The notes: generated by a model not told the origin, from the letters alone. DNA of 64,000 nt from Tenuibacillus multivorans (GCF_900103915.1 NZ_FNIG01000012.1:1-64000); one strand, 5' to 3'; counted from the stretch's first letter, positions 40,661 to 49,803 are shown. Numbers and translations: made by a program.

Positions 40661-42007
40661 TTACCAACTGATATTTTGTTTAACGTTGTTCAATTGTTGG
40701 GTAGAGAAATCTATCATTCGAACATATAAATCGAGGATCGATTGCCCATAATTGTCCCCTGGTACGGCCCACTTACCATTTAAGTCCGTCCATGCTGGCG
40801 CTGATCCTCGTGTGACCAAATCAAAGCGAGGGTCAACAAGCGGATATTCATCGGGTAATGGTTCGGTTGAGGCGTAGGCATATAAGTGTTGAATATGGGC
40901 TAATACGCCTTCTTCTGGTGTTTCAAAGCTTGCTCCAGGATTATCAGGACCTGTTGCGCCTAAGCCACAATAGTTGTTTTGCTCAGGCTGTACGACCCCC
41001 GTAAATCGTAAATAGTCCGTTTCGTGCATCGCTTGTGCAAAGGCGATATCTCCTCTAATTCCATATGCTTCTCCAATCGTCAGGTAATGGATTCCTAACT
41101 CAATGGCATCATTGTTTACATCTTTAACAAATAGATTCATTAACTCCGGTGACAGGTAAGTCTGTCCCATAATGGAATAGCCTGCATCATTTTCCGGTGC
41201 ATGATTTGCGGTCGTTTCCGTGACGATAAACGCATCAGTAATTCCTGCGGCTTGAACTTCTTGTAAGCGATTTTCAGCATTATCTCGGTTAGAGAAAGCA
41301 CCAGCTTGAACGCGATACCATAGCTGCCCTGATATTGTGATGGTTATAATAAAAGATTCAATACCGTGTGATTGCAAATAAGCAACACGTTCTTCTGCAT
41401 TGTCCCTCGTTTGAAAGGAACCGGCGATCACTTTATAAAGTGTTCCAGTACCGTCTTCTTTACGCTGAAGGTTAAAAGCTCTTGCTAATCCATTGACATG
41501 TCCTTGAGCAACATCTTGTCGCCAAGCGGCATCCGACATGAGTGCTGCATCTTGAGGGTTATCAATAAACCCATTTTCAGTTAACAATGCTGGCATATAA
41601 GATTCACGCAGTACATGGAAGTTGGCTTTTTTCTGTCCACGATTTCGTAATTGATTAACCTTCGTGACCTCTTCATGAATGATATCCTGGTATATTGCTG
41701 TGGTAGAGCTGTCGGATAAACTGCTATGAATATAGTCTTCATAACCTCTTGCACTACCATTAAAAGCATTACAATGGATAGATAAATAGTAATCTGCACC
41801 CCAAGCATTGGCCTCATTGGTACGCTGAGATAAACTTTTTGTGAGATCACTAGAACGACTCATTTGTACGTCAACATTTTCATAGTTATTGATTAATAGG
41901 GAACGAATTCTAAGAGCTATATCTAAATTAATATCTTTTTCTAGTAGTCCATTCCCTGTCGCACCACTATCTGACCCACCATGCCCTGGATCTAAATATA
42001 GTTTCAT
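40661..42007 (-). CDS. N-acetylmuramoyl-L-alanine amidase with SPOR repeats and glucosaminidase-like domain
   Basis: Peptidoglycan hydrolase without signal peptide. Residues 1-175 form a zinc Amidase_3 domain (LDPGHGG His9, LLEKD Glu23, SIHCNA, LTENGF catalytic Glu). Two SPOR-like glycan-binding repeats follow (LYKVIAGSFQTRDNAEERV; LWYRVQAGAFSNRDNAENRL). The C-terminal 165 residues resemble LytG/Mannosyl-glycoprotein glucosaminidases (AFAQAMHETDYLRF with its Glu). The lack of export signal plus a sigma-K-like promoter point to mother-cell lysis late in sporulation, like B. subtilis CwlC. 448 residues; GGAGGGAG upstream. Confidence 0.9.
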   Translation of the reverse strand: MKLYLDPGHGGSDSGATGNGLLEKDINLDIALRIRSLLINNYENVDVQMSRSSDLTKSLSQRTNEANAWGADYYLSIHCNAFNGSARGYEDYIHSSLSDSSTTAIYQDIIHEEVTKVNQLRNRGQKKANFHVLRESYMPALLTENGFIDNPQDAALMSDAAWRQDVAQGHVNGLARAFNLQRKEDGTGTLYKVIAGSFQTRDNAEERVAYLQSHGIESFIITITISGQLWYRVQAGAFSNRDNAENRLQEVQAAGITDAFIVTETTANHAPENDAGYSIMGQTYLSPELMNLFVKDVNNDAIELGIHYLTIGEAYGIRGDIAFAQAMHETDYLRFTGVVQPEQNNYCGLGATGPDNPGASFETPEEGVLAHIQHLYAYASTEPLPDEYPLVDPRFDLVTRGSAPAWTDLNGKWAVPGDNYGQSILDLYVRMIDFSTQQLNNVKQNISW

Positions 42008-42042
42008 ACTATACTCCCTCCTATAGAGAAGTCATACAATAA

Positions 42043-42072
42043 TATAGTATGAAGCGAGCTTCATTTTTAGTG
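42043..42072 (-). promoter_or_regulatory. sigma-K-like promoter of the amidase gene
   Basis: On the - strand CACT, 17 bp, CATACTATA fits the sigma-K consensus (mACm, 16-17 bp, CATAnnnTA). It is 36 bp before the start codon. CwlC, the closest B. subtilis analogue, is sigma-K dependent. Confidence 0.65.
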
Positions 42073-42113
42073 GACGAAAAGGAAGAAAATTATAAAACAG
42101 GCTCACGTAGTAG

Positions 42114-43028
42114 TTACATAAAATCAAAGAAATACCGAATGATATGAAAAAAGATAGGTGACGTATATGTTAGACTATCGATTCGACTTAAATAGCGATA
42201 CTTGAGTGTTTCCTGTTTCTCGCTATCCCCAATCAGTAAATCGCGTTTGAGGACCGAAATCGTGACACTTCCAAAGTATCCCGCAACACTAATAATCACA
42301 CCTGATAAAATGCCAAATGTTAAACCAAATGGCGTCAAATAAGGGAATAAATAATAAGAAATACAAGTGGTTAACACTAATGCGCCCATAAAGCCTTCCC
42401 AAGTTATATAAGGGTTAGCTGTTGGAATTACCTTTCTTTTTCCGATATAAAGGGAAATAAGGTATTGAACGACATCACTGACCTGCGTTAGGATAATTAA
42501 AAACAACACTAAATTGGGTCCAAATTCCGGTGAAGCCGTTTGATAGTAGGCCAAGTGACTGAGACCAAATACCATCAACATGAGTCCCCATTGCGTAAAA
42601 CTGACCGAGCGTAAAAATCCCAAGGTTCCTTTTCCAATAATGCGTGGTAACGGTAAAAATAGAAAAACATAAACCGGAATAAAAACAATAAACATCCCGT
42701 ACCACCCGATGTAAATCCAGTAAAACTGAAGCGGAATCATGAGGTATGACCATAGAAAGATACGCCGATCAGATTTCCTTGATTTCATCATCGAAAAATA
42801 TTCTCTTAATGCGAAAAAACATAGGACCATAATGGATATTAACGAGACGATTGGGTTAAATAACGTCGCGAAACAAAAGATGACAAACATACCCCACCAG
42901 GTTTTGACACGCATCTGGATAGCTGTGAAGTCCTTGTTTGGCTGTGTTTTCTTAGCAACGTAAAACATGATCGATGCGCCTAATAATGTTAAGAAAATAA
43001 TCGATAAGGTCCATATCGTTTGAGTCAT
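42114..43028 (-). CDS. CdsA-like phosphatidate cytidylyltransferase family protein
   Basis: Polytopic membrane enzyme of 304 residues with about eight helices. The C-terminal signature of CTP transferases is present in altered form (GKRKVIPTANPYITWEGFMGAL, then GYFGSVTISVLKRDLLIGDS for the usual GD..S..KR..G.KD), with KRDLLIGDS intact. It resembles E. coli YnbB more than the housekeeping CdsA, so its role may be in an accessory phospholipid route. I start at ATG 43028 behind GGGGTGAG. Divergent from the papain-fold gene. Confidence 0.82.
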   Translation of the reverse strand: MTQTIWTLSIIFLTLLGASIMFYVAKKTQPNKDFTAIQMRVKTWWGMFVIFCFATLFNPIVSLISIMVLCFFALREYFSMMKSRKSDRRIFLWSYLMIPLQFYWIYIGWYGMFIVFIPVYVFLFLPLPRIIGKGTLGFLRSVSFTQWGLMLMVFGLSHLAYYQTASPEFGPNLVLFLIILTQVSDVVQYLISLYIGKRKVIPTANPYITWEGFMGALVLTTCISYYLFPYLTPFGLTFGILSGVIISVAGYFGSVTISVLKRDLLIGDSEKQETLKYRYLSRIDSLTYTSPIFFHIIRYFFDFM

Positions 43029-43124
43029 AAGTCTCACCCCAATCTATATATAAAACTGCATTCATTTTACAGTAAATAGGTTATAATGAAAAGAAGAGAT
43101 AGATTGATAGAAGAGGGGATACGA

Positions 43125-43691
43125 ATGACAGATCATCAATCTGTATATATTATGCTGTCGGATACAGGTACAATTTTTACGAGTTTAATTAAAACATATA
43201 CGAGAGCGCCTTATAATCATGCATCTCTTTCGTTTGATCCGGAGCTTAGGGAAATGTATAGTTTTGGTCGAAAAAATCCAAAGAATCCTATAAATGGGGG
43301 ATTCGTGAAAGAGGACATTTTAACTGGAACCTACAGTCGTTATAAAGAGACGACCTGTGTCATTTACAAGCTGGAGGTTACGGAACGCCAGGTTGAGAAA
43401 ATGAAGCGCATTCTCGATGTCTTTATTAGGAATAATAATAAATTTTTATATAATATTTTAGGGGTGATAGGCGTTTCAATCAAAGAACCGATTGAGTTTA
43501 GTAATTCTTATTTTTGTTCTCAGTTTGTGGCAGAAATATTGAAGCGGTCGGGTATTAACCTCTGGGATAAACTACCTGCCATGGTCACACCAGAGGATTT
43601 CAGGAAAAATGAACGTTTGGAGTTAATTTATGAAGGTAAACTGTTTGACTTTGAACCGATTAAAAAGCAGCTTAAAAATTATGATGAATAA
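43125..43691 (+). CDS. papain-fold (permuted NlpC/YiiX-like) hydrolase
   Basis: 188-residue protein with the features of permuted NlpC/P60-like amidohydrolases: an early YNHASLSFD with candidate catalytic His and a late YFCSQFVAEIL with candidate nucleophile Cys. There is no signal peptide or membrane helix, so it acts inside the cell or on lipids (some relatives do). ATG 43125 has AGAGGGG upstream; a TATAAT at 43082 may be its -10. Substrate unknown. Confidence 0.75.
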   Translation: MTDHQSVYIMLSDTGTIFTSLIKTYTRAPYNHASLSFDPELREMYSFGRKNPKNPINGGFVKEDILTGTYSRYKETTCVIYKLEVTERQVEKMKRILDVFIRNNNKFLYNILGVIGVSIKEPIEFSNSYFCSQFVAEILKRSGINLWDKLPAMVTPEDFRKNERLELIYEGKLFDFEPIKKQLKNYDE

Positions 43692-43980
43692 ATTGTTTAA
43701 GAGACTTTCAACTACTGAATTAAAAGGTTAGAGAAAAAAGAATTAAGGAAACAGTTAAAAGTAACTTACGTTGAAGTTTATAAAAAGCTTTAGTGTGTTA
43801 TTGGAAAGGTGTTTTTACTGTTTATTTACAATACAAGAAGTATTTTTTTCATACAACAAACGGCTAGTTAATTGAATAAAAAGCGATGACTAAAAAATAA
43901 AGGAAATGTGTTTAGCAATCGAGAAGAAGTCCGTAGCAATTGTGTGTAATAAGTTTTAAGAAAACAAAAGAAAGGAGGAG
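43692..43980. other. non-coding AT-rich gap
   Basis: No gene, clear hairpin or repeat is seen. It must contain the promoter of the next gene, whose ribosome site GAAAGGAGG ends it. Confidence 0.5.
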
Positions 43981-43988
43981 AAGACGAC

Positions 43989-44789
43989 ATGAAAAAAGCG
44001 CAAAATAATATCCAATTTCCAAACATTGTGTCACGAGACGAATGGCTTACGACTCGTAAGGAACTGCTGGCCAAAGAGAAGGAATTCACTAGGGCTCGTG
44101 ATGCGTTGAATGCCGAGCGCCGTCGACTCCCAATGGTAGAGATTGATAAGGGTTATGTCTTCGAGGGTCCGAACGGTAAGACCAGTCTGCTTGATCTGTT
44201 TGAAGGGCGCCCTCAACTTATCGTACATCACTTCATGTTCGATCCTGATTGGAACGCAGGTTGTCCGGCTTGCTCACTGGCTGCGGACAACATCGGCCAC
44301 CTCGCCCACCTGCATGCACGCAATACGTCACTGGCTCTAGTCTCCCGTGCTCCGTTTCCCAAGCTTCAGCGCTACAAGGAACGCATGGGTTGGAACATTC
44401 CTTGGTACTCGTCCTACGAAAGTGACTTTAATTATGACTTCCATGCTACGTTGAACGAATCAATCGCCCCCATCGAATATAATTACCAGACCAAGGACGA
44501 GCTAGTTCAGGCTGGCGTACCCGTCGATTCCGTACAGTCAATGGAAGTGCCCGGCGTGAGCACTTTTCTTCGAGATAATGAAAGAATTTTTCACACGTAT
44601 ACGACTTACGCTCGTGGAACTGATCTACTACTTGGCACCTTCAACTACCTCGATTTAACAGCACTCGGCAGGCAGGAGGACTGGGAACAGCCACCCGGAC
44701 GTAGCGATGGCAACGGCAATACATGGCTTCGTCGCCATGACGAATATGATCACTCAGAGGACTCGGACTCCTGTTGCAATTCAAGATAG
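43989..44789 (+). CDS. DUF899 thioredoxin-like protein
   Basis: 266-residue DUF899 protein, predicted thioredoxin fold. SRDEWLTTRKELLAKEKEFT at the start and VHHFMFDPDWNAGCPACSLAADN near 80 (CPAC, a Cys-x2-Cys redox pair) are the family marks; WYSSYESDFNYDFH near 140 is also conserved. Unusual C-terminus SEDSDSCCNSR. GC content is clearly higher than in its surroundings, suggesting recent transfer. AAAGGAGG upstream. Function unknown. Confidence 0.87.
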   Translation: MKKAQNNIQFPNIVSRDEWLTTRKELLAKEKEFTRARDALNAERRRLPMVEIDKGYVFEGPNGKTSLLDLFEGRPQLIVHHFMFDPDWNAGCPACSLAADNIGHLAHLHARNTSLALVSRAPFPKLQRYKERMGWNIPWYSSYESDFNYDFHATLNESIAPIEYNYQTKDELVQAGVPVDSVQSMEVPGVSTFLRDNERIFHTYTTYARGTDLLLGTFNYLDLTALGRQEDWEQPPGRSDGNGNTWLRRHDEYDHSEDSDSCCNSR

Positions 44790-44948
44790 GACGACTTGTA
44801 ATCAATGCAGAATAAATAAACTAAAGAAGAACCTAAGAAAATATAATGAACAGGGCTAAATTCCCCGAATAATCCTGCTATTAAAATGGATAATGGTTGC
44901 CATTCGGTCACAGATTTAACAAATGGAGTAAATTTAAATAGTATTAAT

Positions 44949-44985
44949 GGGGTTCTCTAATTTGAGATCCCCTCTTTGTTTGTTT
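44949..44985. terminator. terminator between convergent genes
   Basis: GGGGTTCTC pairs with GAGATCCCC (one mismatch) around a 6-nt loop; TCTTTGTTTGTTTT follows on the + strand. It overlaps the 3' end of the MFS gene on the - strand. Confidence 0.65.
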
Positions 44986-46174
44986 TCCCTTTAGTCAATT
45001 TAAAAAACGCAATTGCCCCTAAAGATGACGTAAAGAATAAAGTGAAACCCATTGGTATAGCTGTCGTTTCATTAATCCCAACTAAAGGAGATACAATGGA
45101 TCCAAGTAGTAATGGGAGTGTTCCTAATAGTGCACTAGCACTTCCAGCACGATGACCTTGGTTTTCCATTGCTAATGTAAAGGTACTCGTTAGGATCATC
45201 CCCATGGTTGTCATATAAATAAAGATTGGGATGACGAGTGTCGCTAATGGCCCTTCAATAATCGTCATAACGAGAAGGAAAGAAGTTGCGCTTACTGCGG
45301 TGATAACAGCAATCCTTAGTAATTTTCTTTCGTGAATGAATCCACCTAAACGACCTATTAGAAAACTACCCGTAATAATGGCGATTCCGTTAATTCCGAA
45401 TAATACACTGAATACTTGAGGCGATACGCCATAGATGCCTTGGTATACGAAAGGTGTGCCAGCGACATAAGCGAAGCTCCCGCCATGGATTAAGCCAACC
45501 GTTAAGGCATAGCCAATATAAGAACGGTCTCTTAATAAACTCCCCATCGTCCCAACTGAGGAGCTGATTGAGCTTGGGATTTGTTTCTCAACTGGTAGTG
45601 TTTCATGCAACCGAAACGCTATATTGATGACAATTAGAACACCTACAATGGCTAGAAAGTAAAAAATCGTATGCCATGTTGCAAATGGTAATAGTAAAAT
45701 TGCTCCACCAGCCATGGGTGCTATCATGGGTGCAGTTGCATTGATGACCATTAATAGTGAGAAAAACTTAGTCAATTCTCGTCCGCTAAACACATCACGC
45801 ACAACTGCACGTGAAAGCACAATCCCTGCGGAAGCAGTAAAACCTTGTAAAAATCGTGCGATGACTAAGGTAGTGATATTAGGTGCTAAAGCACATAAAA
45901 GCGATGACAGCACAAATAAAGAAATTGAAATAATTAGTGGCTTTCTTCTTCCTCGGGCATCACTAATGGGGCCAATCACAACCTGACCAACGGCAAGCCC
46001 AATTAAACATGTGGTTAAGCTTAACTGAACAAGCGACGCACGAGCCCCTAAGTCATTCGAAATTTCAGGAAAACTTGGTAAGTACATATCGATATTAAGT
46101 GGACCTAATATACCAAGTGTTCCAAGGAGGAAAGCCAAACCTAGACGTTCTTTTCCTGTTGGATTATGTAGCAT
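44957..46174 (-). CDS. Bcr/CflA-type MFS drug exporter
   Basis: Major facilitator of 405 residues with 12 membrane segments. GQVVIGPISDARGRRKPLI (about 62-80) is motif A; NIDMYLPSFPEI in TM1 and the VLSRAVVRDVF region in TM4-5 mark the DHA1 Bcr/CflA group, which exports bicyclomycin, chloramphenicol or similar. ATG 46174, AGGTG upstream. Stands alone, between DUF899 and the dehydrogenase gene; no regulator beside it. Confidence 0.9.
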   Translation of the reverse strand: MLHNPTGKERLGLAFLLGTLGILGPLNIDMYLPSFPEISNDLGARASLVQLSLTTCLIGLAVGQVVIGPISDARGRRKPLIISISLFVLSSLLCALAPNITTLVIARFLQGFTASAGIVLSRAVVRDVFSGRELTKFFSLLMVINATAPMIAPMAGGAILLLPFATWHTIFYFLAIVGVLIVINIAFRLHETLPVEKQIPSSISSSVGTMGSLLRDRSYIGYALTVGLIHGGSFAYVAGTPFVYQGIYGVSPQVFSVLFGINGIAIITGSFLIGRLGGFIHERKLLRIAVITAVSATSFLLVMTIIEGPLATLVIPIFIYMTTMGMILTSTFTLAMENQGHRAGSASALLGTLPLLLGSIVSPLVGINETTAIPMGFTLFFTSSLGAIAFFKLTKGKTNKEGISN

Positions 46175-46330
46175 GAGCTTTTACACCTTTCTATACCCTC
46201 TATATATTTAACAAATATAGTTAGTCTAACAGATGAAACTGTTTTCAGTCTATTGGTTTATATTTTTATGTCAATCAGGAGGGGAGATTTCTCCGATTTG
46301 GGGGAATATAGAGGGCATTTCAAGAAAATA

Positions 46331-46362
46331 TAAAAGAGATGAACCAGACAGTTCACCTCTTT
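46331..46362 (-). terminator. terminator of the ALS-like/gabD operon
   Basis: AAAGAG-TGAAC and GTTCA-CTCTTT arms with one mismatch around a 6-nt loop; on the - strand TTTTATATTTT follows. Confidence 0.8.
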
Positions 46363-46367
46363 CCATT

Positions 46368-47795
46368 CTAATATCCAACTGATACATACTTCGTTTCTAA
46401 AAACTCTTCTATGCCTTCTTTACTACCTTCTCTTCCGATACCACTGCGTTTCATACCACCGAATGGTGCCTGTGCGGCGGAAGGGACGCCATCATTCCAA
46501 CCGATAATACCGAAATCTAACTGTTCAATAATATAATCGGCACGTCTGTAGTTTTCCGTAAAGATATAAGCAGCTAGACCATATGGCGTATGGTTCGCAT
46601 ATTGAATCGCTTCTTCGTCATTTGTGATTTTCTGAATCGGTGCAATTGGGCCAAAGGTTTCTTCGTTCATAATGAGCATATCTGGTGTGACATCTTTTAA
46701 TATGGTTGGTGGAAAATAAAAGCCTCCATTTTTAACATCACCTTCTCCACCTATAACGAGTTCGGCTCCTTTTTCCAGAGCGTCATCGACATGGTTTTTC
46801 ACTTTATCGTAGGCACCTTCATGGATTAAAGGCCCGATATCCGTATCTTTTGATAATGGATCGCCGGTTTTTAACTCATCTACTAGCTCCTTAAATCTTT
46901 TAATAAAATCATCATAAATTTCATCCTGGACATAAATGCGATTGCTTGCGATACAGGTTTGGCCGCTATTTCTAAATTTTGATGCTAAAACACCTCTGGC
47001 CGCCGTTTCGATATCTGCATCATCTAAAATAATGGCCGGTGCATGTCCACCTAGTTCCATTGACATTTTCATGACCTGATCAGCACCTTTTTTAAGAAGC
47101 TGGATACCGACCTCTGTTGAGCCTGTAAACGTAAACTTTCTTACTTTGTTGTTCGTTAGTATTTCGTCTCCGATTTTTTCGGCATCACCGGTGACTAAAT
47201 TAACAACACCTTTTGGGATGCCAGCTTCTTCACATAGTTCCATTAATTTAATCGCCGTTAGGGGTGTTTCATTTGGTGGTTTTACAACAAAGGTACAGCC
47301 AGCTGCTAAGGCAGGTGCAAGCTTACGCGTAATCATCGCAGCTGGGAAGTTCCATGGCGTAATGGCCCCAACGACCCCAACTGGTTGTTTACGGACGCGC
47401 ATTTTTTTACCTTCGCGATCGGAAGGAATGGTTCTTCCGTATACGCGTTTTCCTTCTTCAGCAAACCATTTAATAAAAGAAGCGGCATATTTCACTTCGC
47501 CAATGGAGTCGTTCATCGGTTTACCCATTTCAAGGGCCATGATTTCAGCAAGCTCATCTTCGTTTTCATGCATTAAATTAAAAAGTTTTTCTAAATAATT
47601 GGAGCGTTCATAGGCTGTTGTTTGTGACCATTCCTGGAAAGCTTCATGAGCGGCATCAATAGCTCGTGTCGCTTCGTCAGTGCTCGCGTTCGGAACGGTC
47701 CCAACAACCTCTCCGTTTGCAGGGTTATTAACCGAGACTTTTTCTAGGTCCTGGCCAACCCATTCACCTGCGATATAGCAAAGTTTATCCAACAA
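46368..47795 (-). CDS. gabD: NAD(P)-dependent succinate-semialdehyde dehydrogenase
   Basis: Aldehyde dehydrogenase of 475 residues oxidising succinic semialdehyde to succinate. Signature parts: GAITPWNFPAAMITRKLAPAL near 147, FTGSTEVG near 228, MELGGHAPAIILDDAD near 250 (catalytic Glu), and SGQTCIASNR near 285 (catalytic Cys). The sequence is closest in pattern to GabD/YneI-type SSADHs. It starts at TTG 47795 or 47792 with GGAGGG upstream, 16 bp after the ALS-like gene. No GABA transaminase or permease is nearby; the neighbour suggests a different source of its substrate. Confidence 0.9.
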   Translation of the reverse strand: MLDKLCYIAGEWVGQDLEKVSVNNPANGEVVGTVPNASTDEATRAIDAAHEAFQEWSQTTAYERSNYLEKLFNLMHENEDELAEIMALEMGKPMNDSIGEVKYAASFIKWFAEEGKRVYGRTIPSDREGKKMRVRKQPVGVVGAITPWNFPAAMITRKLAPALAAGCTFVVKPPNETPLTAIKLMELCEEAGIPKGVVNLVTGDAEKIGDEILTNNKVRKFTFTGSTEVGIQLLKKGADQVMKMSMELGGHAPAIILDDADIETAARGVLASKFRNSGQTCIASNRIYVQDEIYDDFIKRFKELVDELKTGDPLSKDTDIGPLIHEGAYDKVKNHVDDALEKGAELVIGGEGDVKNGGFYFPPTILKDVTPDMLIMNEETFGPIAPIQKITNDEEAIQYANHTPYGLAAYIFTENYRRADYIIEQLDFGIIGWNDGVPSAAQAPFGGMKRSGIGREGSKEGIEEFLETKYVSVGY

Positions 47796-47811
47796 AATCC
47801 CTCCTTGTGTT

Positions 47812-49446
47812 TTAACAAATAATGTCTCCTAATTTTTCCGTTAATTTAAGGTTTTCGCCGTAATCGACTGGACAATCAATCAGAGCCGGTCCGTCGATGT
47901 CGAGTGCCTCTTGTAGGACAGGTTTTAGCTCTTCAGTTTTCTCGATTCGATATCCCTTAGCCCCATAGGACTCGGCTAGCTTAACAAAATCTGGGTTGTC
48001 AAAACTAATATGTGATGCACGATCAAAAGCTTTCATTTGATGCCATTCTATTAGTCCATACCCGTCATCCCGCCATAGTAAAACGACCATTGGCAGCTTT
48101 AGGCGAACAGCTGTCTCAAGTTCTGCCCCTGTCATTTGGAAACTACCATCACCACAAACCGCAACGACTTTTCGATCAGGTTTAACTAATTTTGCTCCTA
48201 TGGCTGCAGGTAGGGCAACACCCATGGAGGCAAGGCCATTTGAGATTAACATCGTATTGGGCTCATAACAGTGATACATTCTGGCTAACCACATCTTATG
48301 TGCACCAACATCTGAAATAACAATATCCTGTTCACCCATGACTGAACGGATATCTGAAATGATTCGTTGAGGTTTTATTGGGAAGCCCTGGTCGTCCTCA
48401 TATTCTTTAACCTCGTTTAATATATTTTCTCGAAGTTTTGGTACCCAGGGACTGATTTCTCTTTTCTCCGGTAAGGCTTTTGTAATTTTTTCTAAATTAC
48501 TACCGATATCGCCCACAACACTTAATGTAACGGGATAGTGGGAATCGGTTTCAGGATCGGTTGTATCAATGTGGAGAATCTTTTTATCACCAGTAGGATT
48601 CCAATCTTTTGGCGAATATTCGGCCATGTCAAATCCTATCGTGATGATTAAATCAGCTTGTTCAAAACCGCATGTGATGTAGTCTTTACCACCGATTCCT
48701 GTTGTCAGTAAACTTAATTCACTTGTCCAAGGGATCGCTCCTTTGCCCATAAAGGTATGTGTTACGGGAATGGCGTATTTGTCTATTAAGCTTCTTAGTT
48801 GTGGTGTTGCTTCTTCACGGGTCACGCCATTACCAGCTAAAATGAGTGGATGGTCAGCTTTCGTAATTTCATCCTTAGCTTTTTCAATTACTGAATCTTC
48901 GGCATCTGTGAAAGCATGTTCGACTTGGTATAATGGATCCTGATCCTTGGCTTCTAGACCCGCAATATCCTCAGGAATATCGATATGTGTGGCACCAGGT
49001 TTTTCATCGGCTGCAACCTGAAAAGCCTTCCTGACGACCTCTGAAATGATTTTGTCCGTTTTTAAAGCTGCATTCCATTTTGTAACGGGTCGATATAACG
49101 CTATTAAATCGTAGTATTGGTGTGATTCTTTATGTTGACGTTCTAATCCAGCTTGTCCAGTAAGGGCTACGATTGGAGACTGATCCATATTGGCATTAGC
49201 GACTCCTGTTAGTAGATTGGTGGCACCGGGTCCTAATGTAGCTAAGCAAACCCCTGGCTTACCCGTTAGTCGTCCATAAGTACCGGCCATAAAGGCTGCA
49301 CCGGTTTCATGTCGTGTGACAATAAACTCGATTTTTGAATCTAACAAAGCATCCATAAGGTCAATGTTTTCTTCCCCGGGGACACCAAATATATATTCAA
49401 CCCCTTCATGCTCAAGCATCTTGACAATTAGGTTAGCTGCACGCAA
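47812..49446 (-). CDS. acetolactate-synthase-like TPP enzyme, possible 2-oxoglutarate decarboxylase
   Basis: Thiamine-diphosphate enzyme of 544 residues. YIFGVPGEENIDLMDAL near 17, TRHETGAAFMAG with the catalytic Glu near 47, GPGATNLLTGVANANMDQ near 72, and the TPP/Mg motif VCGDGSFQMTGAELETAVR near 425 are visible. It is normally annotated AlsS/IlvB, yet differs from B. subtilis AlsS at the active-site entrance, and no alsD is present. The GVPGEEN form and its placement directly before an SSADH recall the cyanobacterial 2-oxoglutarate decarboxylase/SSADH pair. I start at TTG 49446: GGAAGGGA is 9 bp upstream and MRAANLIVKML matches relatives; ATG 49455 abuts that site. Confidence 0.85.
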   Translation of the reverse strand: MRAANLIVKMLEHEGVEYIFGVPGEENIDLMDALLDSKIEFIVTRHETGAAFMAGTYGRLTGKPGVCLATLGPGATNLLTGVANANMDQSPIVALTGQAGLERQHKESHQYYDLIALYRPVTKWNAALKTDKIISEVVRKAFQVAADEKPGATHIDIPEDIAGLEAKDQDPLYQVEHAFTDAEDSVIEKAKDEITKADHPLILAGNGVTREEATPQLRSLIDKYAIPVTHTFMGKGAIPWTSELSLLTTGIGGKDYITCGFEQADLIITIGFDMAEYSPKDWNPTGDKKILHIDTTDPETDSHYPVTLSVVGDIGSNLEKITKALPEKREISPWVPKLRENILNEVKEYEDDQGFPIKPQRIISDIRSVMGEQDIVISDVGAHKMWLARMYHCYEPNTMLISNGLASMGVALPAAIGAKLVKPDRKVVAVCGDGSFQMTGAELETAVRLKLPMVVLLWRDDGYGLIEWHQMKAFDRASHISFDNPDFVKLAESYGAKGYRIEKTEELKPVLQEALDIDGPALIDCPVDYGENLKLTEKLGDIIC

Positions 49447-49605
49447 ATTATTCATTCCCTTCCATTATTAGGTTAACTACAGTCACTATCGTTTAGTATG
49501 AATCATCACTTGTATATTCATTCATTAAAGAATGGCCATAATGGATTGGAATAAGACAAGCTCAAGCTTTCATATTTGTATAAAAAGGGGATTGGAGGGA
49601 AGCTT

Positions 49606-49758
49606 TTGTTGAAAGGAATCGATTGGCAGATGGTGGCGTTTGTTGGTGCTACATTATTAAAAGAATATTGGGTTTATTATAGATTGCCGCAAATTTATTA
49701 CTGGGAATTGCATGCTTATCCAGTTTCAGATGATGATAACAATGGTAAGGCAGCTTAA
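49606..49758 (+). CDS. small protein, unknown
   Basis: About 50 residues from TTG 49606 (or 49609) with GGAGGG 6 bp upstream. KGIDWQMVAFVGATLLKEYW, then a Tyr/Trp-rich stretch and acidic end. One possible amphipathic or membrane helix. A strong terminator follows, which supports expression. No family recognised. Confidence 0.5.
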   Translation: MLKGIDWQMVAFVGATLLKEYWVYYRLPQIYYWELHAYPVSDDDNNGKAA

Positions 49759-49768
49759 ACATAAAAAT

Positions 49769-49803
49769 AGGAGGCTTCCATATGGAGGAAGTCTCCTTTT
49801 TGG
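49769..49803 (+). terminator. terminator
   Basis: AGGAGGCTTCC pairs with GGAAGTCTCCT (one G-U) around a 7-nt loop, then TTTTTT. Between the small gene and the convergent flavin reductase gene. Confidence 0.85.

Noticed and set aside
45043-45068. TGAAAC-16-CGTT resembling a sigma-W promoter
   Set aside because: It lies inside the coding region of the MFS gene on the opposite strand and its -10 does not match; probably chance.
47812-49446. Plain alsS acetoin operon
   Set aside because: No alsD or alsR is adjacent and the partner is an SSADH; the name AlsS was not used.
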